DNA of 64,000 bases from positions 4,154,001-4,218,000 of the forward strand of contig NC_014934.1 in assembly GCF_000186265.1 (NCBI RefSeq). The letters run 5' to 3'. The notes beneath the pieces were generated by a model, which saw nothing but the letters and a program-made list of their open reading frames with translations, was not told where the DNA came from and did no database searches. This document shows positions 35,572 through 45,396 of this stretch, in pieces. The number at the start of each line of letters is the position of its first letter. The stretch's first letter is position 1. Origin of the DNA: Cellulophaga algicola DSM 14237 (GTDB taxonomy: Bacteria; Bacteroidota; Bacteroidia; Flavobacteriales; Flavobacteriaceae). Made by a program: the position numbers and the translations under genes.

Positions 35572-37311
35572 ATGAATACAGAGACAATAAGAGAAAAATC
35601 AAAATCGACGAATATGAAGACTGCTATAAAAATTAGTGGTGCCGAAGCAATAATACAATGTTTATTGGCTGAGGGAGTCGATTTAATTTATGGCTACCCT
35701 GGTGGTGCCATAATGCCTGTTTATGATGAATTATATAAATTTCAGGATAAACTAACACATATATTAACACGTCACGAGCAAGGTGCTACGCATGCTGCTC
35801 AAGGCTATGCAAGAGTTTCTGGCAAAGTAGGTGTTGCTTTGGCTACCTCTGGTCCTGGAGCAACTAATCTAGTGACTGGGTTAGCAGATGCGCAAATAGA
35901 TTCTACACCATTGGTCTGTATAACAGGCCAAGTAATTAGTCAATTATTGGGTTCAGATGCTTTTCAAGAAACTGATATTGTAGGAATATCTACACCCGTT
36001 ACAAAATGGAATTATCAAATAACAAAAGCTTCTGAAATTCCAGAAATATTGGCAAAGGCATTTTACATAGCAAAATCTGGTCGTCCAGGTCCTGTCTTAA
36101 TTGACATTACTAAAGATGCTCAATTTGAAATGTTTGATTTTTTATATGAAAAATGTACAGGTGTCCGCAGTTATAATCCTGTACCTAAGCCAAATATAAA
36201 TGCAATCACACAAGCAGCCAAATTAATTAACGAAGCTAAAAAACCTATGATCGTTTTTGGTCAGGGTGTTATTTTAGGTCAGGCAGAAGGCGAATTAAAG
36301 CAATTGGTAGAAAAAGCAGGTATTCCTGCCGCTTGGACCATTTTAGGGCTTTCTGCGATGGATACAGATCATCCTTTAAACGTAGGAATGGTAGGTATGC
36401 ATGGGAACTATGCGCCTAATGTTTTGACCAATGAATGCGATTTATTAATTGCTATTGGAATGCGTTTTGATGATCGTGTTACGGGTAATTTACAAACCTA
36501 TGCGAAACAAGCAAAAGTTATTCATTTTGAAATTGACCCAGCAGAGATTAATAAAAATGTGATATCAGAAGTTGCCGTTTTAGGGAACTCTAAAGAAACA
36601 CTACAATTATTACTTCCAATGATTGCTAAAAACAGTCATGAAGCTTGGCATAATGAATTTAAGAAAAGATACGAAATTGAATACAACGAAGTAATCAAAC
36701 ATGATATTAAACCTACGAAAGATGGTTTAACCATGGGTGAAGTTATTGAAGAGATTAATATCGCTTCAAATAATAGTGCTATTATCGTTACAGACGTTGG
36801 GCAACATCAAATGATTGCCTGTAGGTATGCAAAGTTTAACCAATCTAAAAGTAATGTTACTTCGGGTGGTTTAGGAACCATGGGCTTCGCTTTACCAGCG
36901 GCTATTGGTGCTAAGCAAGGTGCTATGGATCGTGAGGTTGTGGCAATTATTGGTGATGGTGGCTTTCAAATGACCATACAAGAACTAGGCGTTATTTTTC
37001 AACACAAAATTCCGGTTAAGATTGTGGTCTTAAATAATGATCATCTAGGAATGGTACGCCAATGGCAAGAATTGTTCTTTGAAAGAAGATATGCTTCTAC
37101 AGTTATGGTTAATCCTGATTTTGTAAAAATAGCTGAAGGGTATAGTATTGCATCAAAACGTGTGAGTGAAAGAAAAGATTTAAAAGCAACTATTCATGAA
37201 ATGATTGCTTCTAAAGAACCTTATTTCTTAGAAGTAAAAGTTGAAAAAGAAGGTAATGTATTTCCAATGATTCCTACAGGAGCATCAGTTTCAGATATCA
37301 GATTAAAATAA
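35572..37311 (+). CDS. ilvB: Acetolactate synthase large subunit
   Basis: ThDP enzyme that condenses two pyruvates, or pyruvate and 2-oxobutyrate, 579 residues. The N-terminal domain has YGYPGGAIMPVYDEL, TRHEQGATHAAQGYARVSGKVGV (ThDP-activating Glu) and TSGPGATNLVTGLADA. The C-terminal ThDP/Mg motif is GDGGFQMTIQELGVI...NND, with GGLGTMGFALPAAIGA before it. An ATG at 35614 (MKTAIKISGAEA) would remove 14 unusual residues and may be the real start. It acts with IlvN, encoded two genes downstream. Confidence 0.96.
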   Translation: MNTETIREKSKSTNMKTAIKISGAEAIIQCLLAEGVDLIYGYPGGAIMPVYDELYKFQDKLTHILTRHEQGATHAAQGYARVSGKVGVALATSGPGATNLVTGLADAQIDSTPLVCITGQVISQLLGSDAFQETDIVGISTPVTKWNYQITKASEIPEILAKAFYIAKSGRPGPVLIDITKDAQFEMFDFLYEKCTGVRSYNPVPKPNINAITQAAKLINEAKKPMIVFGQGVILGQAEGELKQLVEKAGIPAAWTILGLSAMDTDHPLNVGMVGMHGNYAPNVLTNECDLLIAIGMRFDDRVTGNLQTYAKQAKVIHFEIDPAEINKNVISEVAVLGNSKETLQLLLPMIAKNSHEAWHNEFKKRYEIEYNEVIKHDIKPTKDGLTMGEVIEEINIASNNSAIIVTDVGQHQMIACRYAKFNQSKSNVTSGGLGTMGFALPAAIGAKQGAMDREVVAIIGDGGFQMTIQELGVIFQHKIPVKIVVLNNDHLGMVRQWQELFFERRYASTVMVNPDFVKIAEGYSIASKRVSERKDLKATIHEMIASKEPYFLEVKVEKEGNVFPMIPTGASVSDIRLK

Positions 37312-37312
37312 A

Positions 37313-37894
37313 ATGGTAGATATAATATCCAAGAACAAGCCTAAAATTCATTCTAAAATAGAAGCCAAATCTAAGGCTATCGGGTTTACGATGCCTTCTG
37401 ATTTATATATAGGGAGTTTACTAAAGACCTTAATTGCTTCTAAACCTAACGCTCATATTTTAGAATTGGGTACAGGAATAGGATTATCACTTTCATGGAT
37501 GATTGATGGAATGGATGCTGATTCACGTTTAATATCGGTTGACAATGACCCTGAATTAATTAAAATTTCTACGGAGTTTTTTGGTACGGATAAAAGAGTG
37601 CAACTCATCTGTGAAGACGGATCGGTATGGCTTAAGAACTATAAGGGAGAAAAATTCGATGTAATTTTTGCAGATGCCTGGCCAGGAAAATACAGTGAAA
37701 TAGAAGAAGTTTTAAATCTTGTGAAAGTTGGCGGGTTTTATATTATTGACGACATGGCAAAACAAGAAAATTGGCCAGAAGGGCATGAAAAGCATGTTAC
37801 TGATTTAGTGTGTTACTTAGATGCTAGAGAAGACTTTAAATTAACAAAATTAAATTGGTCTACCGGATTAATAATCGCCGTTAGAAGTAACTAA
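37313..37894 (+). CDS. SAM-dependent O-methyltransferase-like protein inside the ilv operon
   Basis: A 193-residue class I SAM-methyltransferase fold. Motif I is ILELGTGIGLSLSWM, motif II is LISVDNDPELIKIS, motif IV is FDVIFADAWPGKY, and GGFYIIDDMAKQENWPEGHE resembles the metal-dependent O-methyltransferase (COG4122-like) loop. It starts 1 nt after ilvB and precedes ilvN by 47 nt, so it is co-transcribed with branched-chain amino acid genes, yet the pathway needs no methyl transfer. The substrate is unknown. Confidence 0.8.
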   Translation: MVDIISKNKPKIHSKIEAKSKAIGFTMPSDLYIGSLLKTLIASKPNAHILELGTGIGLSLSWMIDGMDADSRLISVDNDPELIKISTEFFGTDKRVQLICEDGSVWLKNYKGEKFDVIFADAWPGKYSEIEEVLNLVKVGGFYIIDDMAKQENWPEGHEKHVTDLVCYLDAREDFKLTKLNWSTGLIIAVRSN

Positions 37895-37941
37895 TATATT
37901 AATATCCCTTTTAAAATTAAATAGGGAATTAGGGTAAAAGG

Positions 37942-38472
37942 ATGGAAAAAAAGTGGTTTACAATATCAATTTATTCTGAAAATAACATCGGGTTATTAAA
38001 CAGAATTTCAGGAATTTTCTTAAAGAGACATATTAATATTGAGAGTTTAAACGTCTCTAAGTCAGAGATTGAGAGCGTATCAAAGTTTACAGTAGTTGTC
38101 TTTACTGAAGATGAAGTTGCACGTAAAATTGTAGGGCAAATTGAAAAACAAATAGAAGTTATAAAAGCATTTTATCATTTAGATGATGATACCATATATC
38201 AAGAATCTGTAATCTTTAAAATAGCCTCTAACCTTTTATTTGATGAACGTCAAATACAGAATATTATAAAAGATTGTAACGCAACAATCGTCACCGTATC
38301 TAGAGATTTCTTTGTTCTTGCAAAAACAGGAAGAAAGCATGAAGTGGATGATATGTACGAACAATTAAAACCTTTTGGAATCATGCAGTTTGTACGTTCT
38401 GGAAGAATAGCAGTTACAAAAGCACAGATGCCTATTTCTGTTATGCTATCAAAATTTAAGAAACAACAATAA
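37942..38472 (+). CDS. ilvN: Acetolactate synthase small (regulatory) subunit
   Basis: A 176-residue regulatory subunit. The N-terminal ACT domain is clear ([21 protein letters not shown], then [16 protein letters not shown]). The C-terminal half ([20 protein letters not shown], then [20 protein letters not shown], then [15 protein letters not shown]) is the second domain of the long form. ACT domains bind valine for feedback inhibition and stabilise IlvB. It stands between the methyltransferase gene and ilvC (28 nt). Confidence 0.93.
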   Translation: MEKKWFTISIYSENNIGLLNRISGIFLKRHINIESLNVSKSEIESVSKFTVVVFTEDEVARKIVGQIEKQIEVIKAFYHLDDDTIYQESVIFKIASNLLFDERQIQNIIKDCNATIVTVSRDFFVLAKTGRKHEVDDMYEQLKPFGIMQFVRSGRIAVTKAQMPISVMLSKFKKQQ

Positions 38473-38500
38473 ATCAATTTTAAATAAACGAGTTTATAAA

Positions 38501-39976
38501 ATGGCAAATTATTTCAATACACTATCACTGAGAGAACAATTAACCCAACTAGGGAAATGTAGATTCATGGATACAAGTGAATTTTCTGATGGTGTAGACG
38601 CTTTAAAAGGGAAAAAAATAGTAATCATAGGTTGTGGAGCACAAGGTTTAAATCAAGGTTTAAACATGCGTGATTCTGGTTTAGATATCTCTTATACATT
38701 ACGTGATGCTGCAATAAAAGAACAAAGACAGTCTTATAAGAATGCTAAAGAAAACGGGTTTACGGTTGGTACATACCAAGAATTGATTCCAATAGCAGAT
38801 TTAGTAATTAACCTAACGCCAGATAAGCAACATACGAATGTAGTAGAAACGGTAATGCCTTTAATGAAAAAAGGAGCAACCTTATCTTACTCACATGGTT
38901 TTAATATTGTTGAAGAAGGTATGCAGGTTCGTAAAGATTTAACGGTAATCATGGTTGCCCCTAAATCTCCGGGTTCTGAAGTTCGTGAAGAATATAAAAG
39001 AGGTTTTGGAGTGCCAACACTTATTGCGGTGCACCCAGAGAATGACCCAGAAGGTAAAGGTTTAGCAGAAGCAAAAGCCTATGCGGTAGCAACCGGTGGA
39101 GATAAAGCAGGTGTTTTAGAATCTTCTTTTGTGGCTGAAGTAAAATCAGATTTAATGGGAGAGCAAACTATTCTTTGTGGTTTGTTACAAACTGGATCTA
39201 TTTTATGTTTTGATAAGATGATTGCTAAAGGTTTGGATGCTGGTTATGCTTCTAGACTTATTCAATATGGTTGGGAAACGGTTACAGAAGGTCTTAAATA
39301 TGGTGGAATTACACATATGATGGACCGTTTGTCTAATCCTGCGAAAATTAAAGCTTTTGAACTTTCAGAAGAATTAAAAGAAATTATGCGTCCATTGTTT
39401 CAAAAACATATGGATGATATTATTGAAGGTGAGTTTTCTAAAACGATGATGGAAGACTGGGCTAATGATGATAAAAACCTATTAACATGGAGAGCGGAAA
39501 CAGGAGAAACTGCTTTTGAAAAAACACCAGCAGGTAGCGATAAAATTTCTGAACAAGAATTTTATGATCATGGTGTGTTAATGGTGGCTATGGTTAGAGC
39601 AGGAGTAGAGCTTGCTTTTGAAGCGATGACAGATTCTGGAATTATAGCAGAATCTGCTTACTACGAGTCATTACATGAAACTCCATTAATTGCGAACACT
39701 ATTGCTCGTAAAAAATTATTCGAAATGAATCGTGTAATTTCTGATACAGCAGAATACGGTTGTTATTTATTTGATCATGCTTGTAAGCCTTTATTAAAAG
39801 ACTTCATGTCTAAAATTGATACTGATGTGATCGGTAAAAAATTCGGAGAAGGAAAAGGCAATGGTGTAGATAATGCTAAATTAATTGAAGTGAATAAAGC
39901 GTTAAGAGAGCATCCAGTAGAAATTGTTGGAGCTAGATTAAGAGCTTCAATGACAGCAATGAAACCTATCGTATAA
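38501..39976 (+). CDS. ilvC: Ketol-acid reductoisomerase, class II
   Basis: A 491-residue enzyme that isomerises and reduces acetohydroxy acids with NADPH and Mg2+. The Rossmann segment is [20 protein letters not shown], and [31 protein letters not shown] is the catalytic region. The length and duplicated C-terminal knotted domain identify class II, the long form also found in E. coli. It is the last gene of the operon, ended by the strong hairpin at 39994-40045. Confidence 0.97.
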   Translation: MANYFNTLSLREQLTQLGKCRFMDTSEFSDGVDALKGKKIVIIGCGAQGLNQGLNMRDSGLDISYTLRDAAIKEQRQSYKNAKENGFTVGTYQELIPIADLVINLTPDKQHTNVVETVMPLMKKGATLSYSHGFNIVEEGMQVRKDLTVIMVAPKSPGSEVREEYKRGFGVPTLIAVHPENDPEGKGLAEAKAYAVATGGDKAGVLESSFVAEVKSDLMGEQTILCGLLQTGSILCFDKMIAKGLDAGYASRLIQYGWETVTEGLKYGGITHMMDRLSNPAKIKAFELSEELKEIMRPLFQKHMDDIIEGEFSKTMMEDWANDDKNLLTWRAETGETAFEKTPAGSDKISEQEFYDHGVLMVAMVRAGVELAFEAMTDSGIIAESAYYESLHETPLIANTIARKKLFEMNRVISDTAEYGCYLFDHACKPLLKDFMSKIDTDVIGKKFGEGKGNGVDNAKLIEVNKALREHPVEIVGARLRASMTAMKPIV

Positions 39977-39993
39977 ATTTTCTATATAATTAC

Positions 39994-40045
39994 AAAACGT
40001 ATTTAACGCAACTGGTATATGGTTGTGTTAAATACGTTTTTTTTT
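39994..40045. terminator. Strong terminator after ilvC, shared with GH16 gene
   Basis: 19-bp stem (39994-40012 with 40022-40040, one G-U/A mismatch) around tggtatatg, followed by a ten-T run. The A-run on the left also allows use by the convergent GH16 gene. Confidence 0.9.
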
Positions 40046-40062
40046 GTGCTAATTTTTACTTG

Positions 40063-41187
40063 TTAATTACAAATTCTAGAATTAAGCTTTCCACTAGGCG
40101 TGTATACACGAATCCAATCTACTTTCATTTTCGTATCTATTCCAGATTTTGTGTCTGTACTATTCCAAAACTGGGTAGTGCCACCATACCTCCACACTTG
40201 AGCAGCTTGGCTGATCAGCATATACATTTCTTTTGTAAGACCATCACCACACGTCGTATAACTTTCGGGATCAATACCATCTTCTAGACGTAAACCAGAT
40301 ACGATCTTAACTCTTTTTCCATCTACAAAATACTCAATCCTATTAGGGCTTACCCATTTTACAGCAAAAGTATGATAGTCTTCATTCCAAATTACATCAT
40401 TAGCTCTATCACAGTTAGACGCATCCTTTTTTCGCGACATCCAGGTCTCTTTTTGTGGTTGGTAGTCTAATCTTTCGCCTCCCTCATTTTTAAAAGTATG
40501 GTGACTTAAATGTAATCTATCCGCAAAATATGGCTTGTCACATTCCTCGCCGTCAAGTCTAATTCTTGGTCCGTAAGTTTCTAAATTATCTATTTCTTCG
40601 AATTGACCAGGTTCACTACTAATCATCCATACAGCATTTGCCAATTGTGAATTACTCACCTTAACTCTTGCTTCTTGAAATAAGGGGTAACTACTAGTGG
40701 CTTTTGTAGATATCATTCCGCATTCTAAAGTTCTAGTACTACCTGCACCATTTTCTTCGGCAATTAAGGTAAGTGCACGGTTTCCATTGGCTCCTTCGTC
40801 TTCAAAACCAATAGAATTTCCGGTCCATACGGTGGGAAGCGGACCTGAATAACTATTCACATAGCCTAAATTCCATTTTTTAGTAAACGCAGGTGCCATT
40901 TTACCTCCAGGATAATTAAATTCATCAGAAAGTTCTTCTACTATTTTCCAAGCGCTCATGCCATAGGTACTCCTATTTACGGCATCTGTAGAATTGTTAA
41001 CAGGGGCATCAAATAATTTAGTGTCATTGAGGTTGCAATTCGATTTCGTAGAAATTATGGCATTGGCAATGTCTGATTCAGTAATTTCTGAGGCTTCATT
41101 TTCTAAATCAGCGGACTCTATCTCTTTAGAGCTACAACTTATAAGTAGACAAATTAGTAAGAAATTTAAAAATTTAAAGTTTTTCAT
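40063..41187 (-). CDS. Glycoside hydrolase family 16 lipoprotein
   Basis: A 374-residue surface or periplasmic lipoprotein. I place the start at 41187 because MKNFKFLNFLLICLLISCSS is a proper lipoprotein signal; the longer frame adds ten residues. After a roughly 70-residue linker comes a GH16 beta-jelly-roll (LSDEFNYPGGKMAPAFTKKWN). The catalytic E-x-D-x-x-E motif is in FEEIDNLETYG, and DYHTFAVKWVSPNRIEYFVDGKRV and KVDWIRVYTP are typical. The loop sequences look like the agarase/porphyranase side of GH16 rather than laminarinases, so an algal galactan is the probable substrate. No SusCD pair is adjacent. Confidence 0.85.
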   Translation of the reverse strand: MKNFKFLNFLLICLLISCSSKEIESADLENEASEITESDIANAIISTKSNCNLNDTKLFDAPVNNSTDAVNRSTYGMSAWKIVEELSDEFNYPGGKMAPAFTKKWNLGYVNSYSGPLPTVWTGNSIGFEDEGANGNRALTLIAEENGAGSTRTLECGMISTKATSSYPLFQEARVKVSNSQLANAVWMISSEPGQFEEIDNLETYGPRIRLDGEECDKPYFADRLHLSHHTFKNEGGERLDYQPQKETWMSRKKDASNCDRANDVIWNEDYHTFAVKWVSPNRIEYFVDGKRVKIVSGLRLEDGIDPESYTTCGDGLTKEMYMLISQAAQVWRYGGTTQFWNSTDTKSGIDTKMKVDWIRVYTPSGKLNSRICN

Positions 41188-41217
41188 AATACAATACTTA
41201 GGGTTTTTTATAATCAA

Positions 41218-41417
41218 TTCAATATTTTACTATTGATTTAATTAAGAATTATTAATTAATACTAGAGTAAAATTAAATTTTTAATAAAGCGGCATATTTT
41301 TTAGAACTAGATAAAAAATAGACAGAGTTAAATTAAGTTAAAAAAATTGTTAAATTGAGTATAATTTATTATTATGTTCTACATATTAACCAGTATGTGT
41401 AATAAAATTCGTAATTC
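41218..41417. other. Divergent upstream region of GH16 and ilvA
   Basis: AT-rich non-coding stretch (the gap runs to 41588). It should contain the GH16 promoter, but I see no full TAnnTTTG on the minus strand. Small frames here are not supported as genes. Confidence 0.4.
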
Positions 41418-41447
41418 TTTGTATATGAACTATACTAAGTAGATTTG
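41418..41447 (+). promoter_or_regulatory. Promoter of ilvA
   Basis: TTTG (41418-41421) and TAGATTTG (41440-41447) with an 18-nt spacer form the best -33/-7 pair in the window. They predict a transcript start near 41454 and a leader of about 135 nt before ilvA. Confidence 0.6.
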
Positions 41448-41588
41448 TTGGTGTTATTATCTATGTTTAAAACATTAAAATTCTGTTAGCTTATGCTGAA
41501 CTATAGTGACTCTTATAAAAGATACAATTCGAGTAAATTTTACCAAATTATTTAAAGTATAACTTGGTAGGTTTTTTACTTTTACAGG

Positions 41589-42842
41589 ATGAAGTATTTC
41601 CCGAAAATAGAAGATATATATACTGCTGCTACAACGATCAAGCAAGTAGTAGCAGATTATACCCCATTGCAAGAAAGCATCCGATATACCAAACAATACG
41701 ATGCGAATATTCTTTTAAAACGAGAAGATTTGCACCGAGTTCGCTCTTATAAGATTAGAGGAGCATTTAATAAAATATATAGTTTAAGTCCTGAAGAAAG
41801 GAAAAAAGGCGTTGTTTGTGCGAGTGCTGGTAATCATGCACAGGGGGTAGCTTTTGCATGTAATCACCTCAAAATAAAAGGTACTATTTATATGCCTTCG
41901 GTAACGCCTCAACAAAAAATTGAGCAAACCCAACTTTTTGGAGGAGATTGGGTTACCATAGTTATGAAGGGAGATACGTTTGACGATTCTTATAAAGCTT
42001 CTATGGCGTTTTGCCTTGAGAATGATAAGGTTTTTGTTCATCCTTTTGATGATCCTAAAACAATAGAAGGTCAGGCAACTGTTGGGCTTGAAATTATACA
42101 GCAAACTACAGCACCTATAGATTATGTTTTTGTAGCTATTGGTGGTGGTGGTTTAGCAGCGGGTTTATGTGGTGTATTTCATCAGTTATCTCCCAGTACT
42201 AAAATTATAGGAGTAGAACCCGAAGGAGCCGCTTCTATGAAAACGTCTATTGAGAATGGTATCAATACGGAATTGGAGCATATTGATAAATTTGTTGATG
42301 GTGCTGCAGTTCAGAAAGTAGGCGATTTAACCTTTGAAATCTGTAAAAAATATTTACATGATGTTATTACGGTTCCTGAAGGAAAAGTGTGTCAGACTAT
42401 TTTAGACCTGTATAATCGTGATGCCATTGTTGTAGAACCCGCAGGAGCATTAACCTTATCAGTTTTAGACCTTTATAGTGAAGAAATTAAAGGAAAAAAT
42501 GTAGTGTGCATTGTGAGTGGTAGTAATAATGATATTACCAGAACTGCTGAAATTAAGGAACGTGCTTTATTGTATCGAAATTTAAAACACTATTTTATTG
42601 TACGTTTTCCGCAACGTCCTGGGGCATTAAAAGAATTTGTTGTAAATATATTGGGACCTACAGATGATATTACTCATTTTGAATACTCTAAAAAATCGAG
42701 CAAAGAGAATGCTCCTGCTGTTGTGGGAATCGAACTTAAAAGCGCGACAGATTTACAGCCTTTAATAGCACGAATGAAAGCCAATAATTTCTTTGGAGAT
42801 TATTTAAATGATAAACCAGATTTATTTCAATACCTAGTGTAA
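41589..42842 (+). CDS. ilvA: Threonine dehydratase (biosynthetic-type)
   Basis: PLP enzyme that deaminates threonine to 2-oxobutyrate, the entry to isoleucine, 417 residues. The PLP-Lys lies in LHRVRSYKIRGAFNKIY, the Asn loop in SAGNHAQGVAF, the phosphate-binding glycine loop in IGGGGLAAGLCG, and the end of the domain in VSGSNND. The C-terminal 75 residues (HYFIVRFPQRPGALKEFVVN) form a single ACT-like domain, the short form common in Bacteroidota, giving allosteric control by isoleucine. It is a separate transcript from the ilv operon, on the other side of the GH16 gene. Confidence 0.95.
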   Translation: MKYFPKIEDIYTAATTIKQVVADYTPLQESIRYTKQYDANILLKREDLHRVRSYKIRGAFNKIYSLSPEERKKGVVCASAGNHAQGVAFACNHLKIKGTIYMPSVTPQQKIEQTQLFGGDWVTIVMKGDTFDDSYKASMAFCLENDKVFVHPFDDPKTIEGQATVGLEIIQQTTAPIDYVFVAIGGGGLAAGLCGVFHQLSPSTKIIGVEPEGAASMKTSIENGINTELEHIDKFVDGAAVQKVGDLTFEICKKYLHDVITVPEGKVCQTILDLYNRDAIVVEPAGALTLSVLDLYSEEIKGKNVVCIVSGSNNDITRTAEIKERALLYRNLKHYFIVRFPQRPGALKEFVVNILGPTDDITHFEYSKKSSKENAPAVVGIELKSATDLQPLIARMKANNFFGDYLNDKPDLFQYLV

Positions 42843-43020
42843 AACAAATTGATGAATACATATGGAGGAATAGGTTTACGCGGCTTTGCTTTCCGAAAAC
42901 GTTTGATTTGTATCTTATCCTATTTTTATGTTAAGATTATGCTATTCTTCCTATTTATACCGGTAATTTATTGAAGTTTTAACGACATATTAAGTAACTT
43001 TATGTTCAAGTAAGAATAAA

Positions 43021-44613
43021 ATGAATAAAATGAAAACTATAATTCCTGAGGAATTTCAGATTAAAGAAACAATTGATTACAAAACATATTTAGTAGATGG
43101 CGAATTAAAGAAATGGAGTGGTAATACCACACAAGTATTTTCTACGATATCTTCTACAGAAGACTACAAACCTACTTTATTAGGTTCTATCCCAGATATG
43201 GGAGAGCCAGAAGCTATGGATGCTTTAAATGCAGCCACAAAAGCGTATGGTAGAGGACAAGGAGTTTGGCCCACCATGCATGTGAAAGATAGAATTGGCT
43301 GCATGGAAGCTTTTGTTAAAAAGATGGAAACGAAACGTGAGGTGATTGTAAAATTATTGATGTGGGAAATCGGCAAATCTTTACCAGATTCTCAAAAAGA
43401 ATTTGATAGAACTGTAGAGTACATTTATGATACTATCGAGGATTATAAGCAACTAGACCGTAATGCTGCAAAATTCCAGAAACATGATGGCGTATATGCG
43501 CATGTAAAAAGGGGGCCACTAGGGGTTGTTCTTTGTTTAGGCCCTTATAATTATCCTTTAAATGAAACTTTTGCTTTATTAATTCCCGCAATTATCATGG
43601 GTAATACGGCTATTTTTAAACCTGCAAAACATGGTGTATTATTAATTACTCCTTTGTTAGAAGCGTTTCAATCTTGTTTTCCAAAAGGTGTTATCAATAT
43701 TCTTTTTGGTAGAGGTAGAGCTGTTGCTGCACCAATTATGCAGACTGGTAAGGTTGACGTATTGGCATTAATAGGAAATAGTAAATCTGCTAATGCATTG
43801 CAGAATCAACACCCTAAAAGCAACCGTTTGCGTTTGGTACTGGGTTTAGAAGCTAAAAATCCGGCGATTATACTTCCTGATGCCGATTTAGATTTGACGA
43901 TAGACGAATGTATTGCTGGTACCTTATCATTTAATGGTCAGCGTTGTACGGCTTTAAAAGTAGTTTATGTTCATGAAGATATTGCTGAAGAATTCAACAA
44001 ACGATTTTCAAAACGTGTAGATGAACTTAAATTTGGTAACCCTTGGGATGATGGTGCAAAATTAACTCCGTTGCCAGAGCCAGAAAAACCTGCTTATATT
44101 CAAGGTTTAATTGATGATGCTCTTCTTAAAGGGGCTAAAATATTGAATAAAAAAGGAGGAGAACATGCGGATAATTATATCTGGCCAGCAGTGTTGTATC
44201 CTGTAACAAAAGATATGAACGTATATCAAGAAGAGCAATTTGGACCAGTAATCCCTATTGTTCCTTTTAAAGATATAGAAGAACCTTTAGATGATATGGC
44301 AGAATCTAATTACGGCCAGCAAGTAAGTTTATTTGGAAAAGATGTGTATGCACTTGCGCCATTAATAGACTCTTTAGTAAACCTAGTATGCCGTGTAAAC
44401 TTAAATAGCTCTTGCCAACGTGGACCAGATGTGTACCCGTTTACAGGACGAAAAGATTCTGCACAAGCTACCTTGAGTGTGCATGATGCACTCCGTTCTT
44501 TCTCTATTAGGACTTTTGTCGCTTTTAAAGATAATGACTTGAATACAGAGATTATAGAACAATTATTAGATGCTAAACTATCTAATTTTGTAAGTACTGA
44601 TTATATTTTATAA
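43021..44613 (+). CDS. gapN: NADP-dependent non-phosphorylating glyceraldehyde-3-phosphate dehydrogenase-like ALDH
   Basis: A 530-residue aldehyde dehydrogenase of the GapN group, which oxidises glyceraldehyde 3-phosphate to 3-phosphoglycerate with NADP+ and so makes NADPH without ATP. It has [36 protein letters not shown], the base in [18 protein letters not shown], and the catalytic Cys in [17 protein letters not shown]. The substrate-site segment [28 protein letters not shown] matches plant and streptococcal GapN. It is monocistronic, ended by the terminator at 44638. Confidence 0.85.
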   Translation: MNKMKTIIPEEFQIKETIDYKTYLVDGELKKWSGNTTQVFSTISSTEDYKPTLLGSIPDMGEPEAMDALNAATKAYGRGQGVWPTMHVKDRIGCMEAFVKKMETKREVIVKLLMWEIGKSLPDSQKEFDRTVEYIYDTIEDYKQLDRNAAKFQKHDGVYAHVKRGPLGVVLCLGPYNYPLNETFALLIPAIIMGNTAIFKPAKHGVLLITPLLEAFQSCFPKGVINILFGRGRAVAAPIMQTGKVDVLALIGNSKSANALQNQHPKSNRLRLVLGLEAKNPAIILPDADLDLTIDECIAGTLSFNGQRCTALKVVYVHEDIAEEFNKRFSKRVDELKFGNPWDDGAKLTPLPEPEKPAYIQGLIDDALLKGAKILNKKGGEHADNYIWPAVLYPVTKDMNVYQEEQFGPVIPIVPFKDIEEPLDDMAESNYGQQVSLFGKDVYALAPLIDSLVNLVCRVNLNSSCQRGPDVYPFTGRKDSAQATLSVHDALRSFSIRTFVAFKDNDLNTEIIEQLLDAKLSNFVSTDYIL

Positions 44614-44637
44614 CTCTATAGCGATACTAAATAACTT

Positions 44638-44673
44638 GAAACCTTTCCCTTATTCGGGAGAGGTTTCTTTTTT
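44638..44673 (+). terminator. Terminator of gapN, overlapping the convergent gene's end
   Basis: Stem gaaacctttccc/gggagaggtttc (44638-44649, 44656-44667), 6-nt loop and six Ts. The second arm lies inside the last codons of the convergent TPR gene. Confidence 0.85.
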
Positions 44674-45288
44674 GCACGATGTATAAATTGCTTCTGCACG
44701 TTCTATGCCACTATAGGGGTAAAACGGAATCGTTTGTTGCTCTTCCTTGAATAATTCTATTGCACGAGTTATATCTTTACAAAATGGAGTTAACGACTTT
44801 CCAAAAAACTTAGCAGACCCCATATCCCATTCAGCTTTACTTAATACCACTCTTGGATTTTCTGGGGCTATTTCTAATGCTTTATTGTAAAGTACCGCGT
44901 TTTCTGCAGATAAAGTCATGCCGTACTTTTGTCCGTCAAAAGTAATATAGGCGGTATTTAATAAGGCATAACTTATGATGATTTCTGGATTATCTTCGGA
45001 TAAGGTGTCAGCCTGATCTAAATATTTTTTTGCGCGTGTTAGTTTTGCGGTAAGCATATCTTCTTCTTGAATACCAAAACTGCTCACTATTTCAACAGTG
45101 GCTAAATAGTAGGGTGGTAGCCAATTTTCTTTTTCCGCAGTTGCAATTCGTTCAAATAGCTGTGATGCTTCTATATTTTTTTGTTCTTGCCATAATTGGA
45201 AGGCTTTGCTCATTCCTTTTTCATAAGAGGTCTGTGCGGTTAGATGTAAGGTGAATATAAAGGTGAATACAAATACAAAAGTTTTCAT
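44650..45288 (-). CDS. Exported TPR-like protein beside a TonB receptor
   Basis: A 212-residue protein with a signal peptide (FTFIFTLHLTAQ). The rest is helical and repeat-like, with TPR-type pairs (SKAFQLWQEQKNIEASQLFERIA; LYNKALEIAPENPRVVLSKAEW). Two Cys near the C-terminus (PFCKDITRAIELF, YTSCKKE) could form a disulfide. It lies 108 nt downstream of the TonB receptor gene on the same strand and is probably in its operon, as an accessory periplasmic protein. The function is unknown. Confidence 0.7.
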   Translation of the reverse strand: MKTFVFVFTFIFTLHLTAQTSYEKGMSKAFQLWQEQKNIEASQLFERIATAEKENWLPPYYLATVEIVSSFGIQEEDMLTAKLTRAKKYLDQADTLSEDNPEIIISYALLNTAYITFDGQKYGMTLSAENAVLYNKALEIAPENPRVVLSKAEWDMGSAKFFGKSLTPFCKDITRAIELFKEEQQTIPFYPYSGIERAEAIYTSCKKETSPE

Positions 45289-45396
45289 GAGATTGGTTTT
45301 TATAGATTATTTATTTGAATCAAATATCATAGTATTCTTAGCCTTAAAAGAATTTAGAGTACCGAGTTGTTGTTTTTGGGGATTCAAATGTCAGTT

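Noticed and set aside
40060-40287. Plus-strand frame over the 3' end of the GH16 gene
   Set aside because: Lies opposite a clear GH16 coding region and has no protein-like features.
41455-41588. Leader peptide or attenuator before ilvA
   Set aside because: The short frames here have no run of Ile/Leu/Val/Thr codons, and the weak accaa/ttggt pairing near 41541-41571 is not a convincing terminator.
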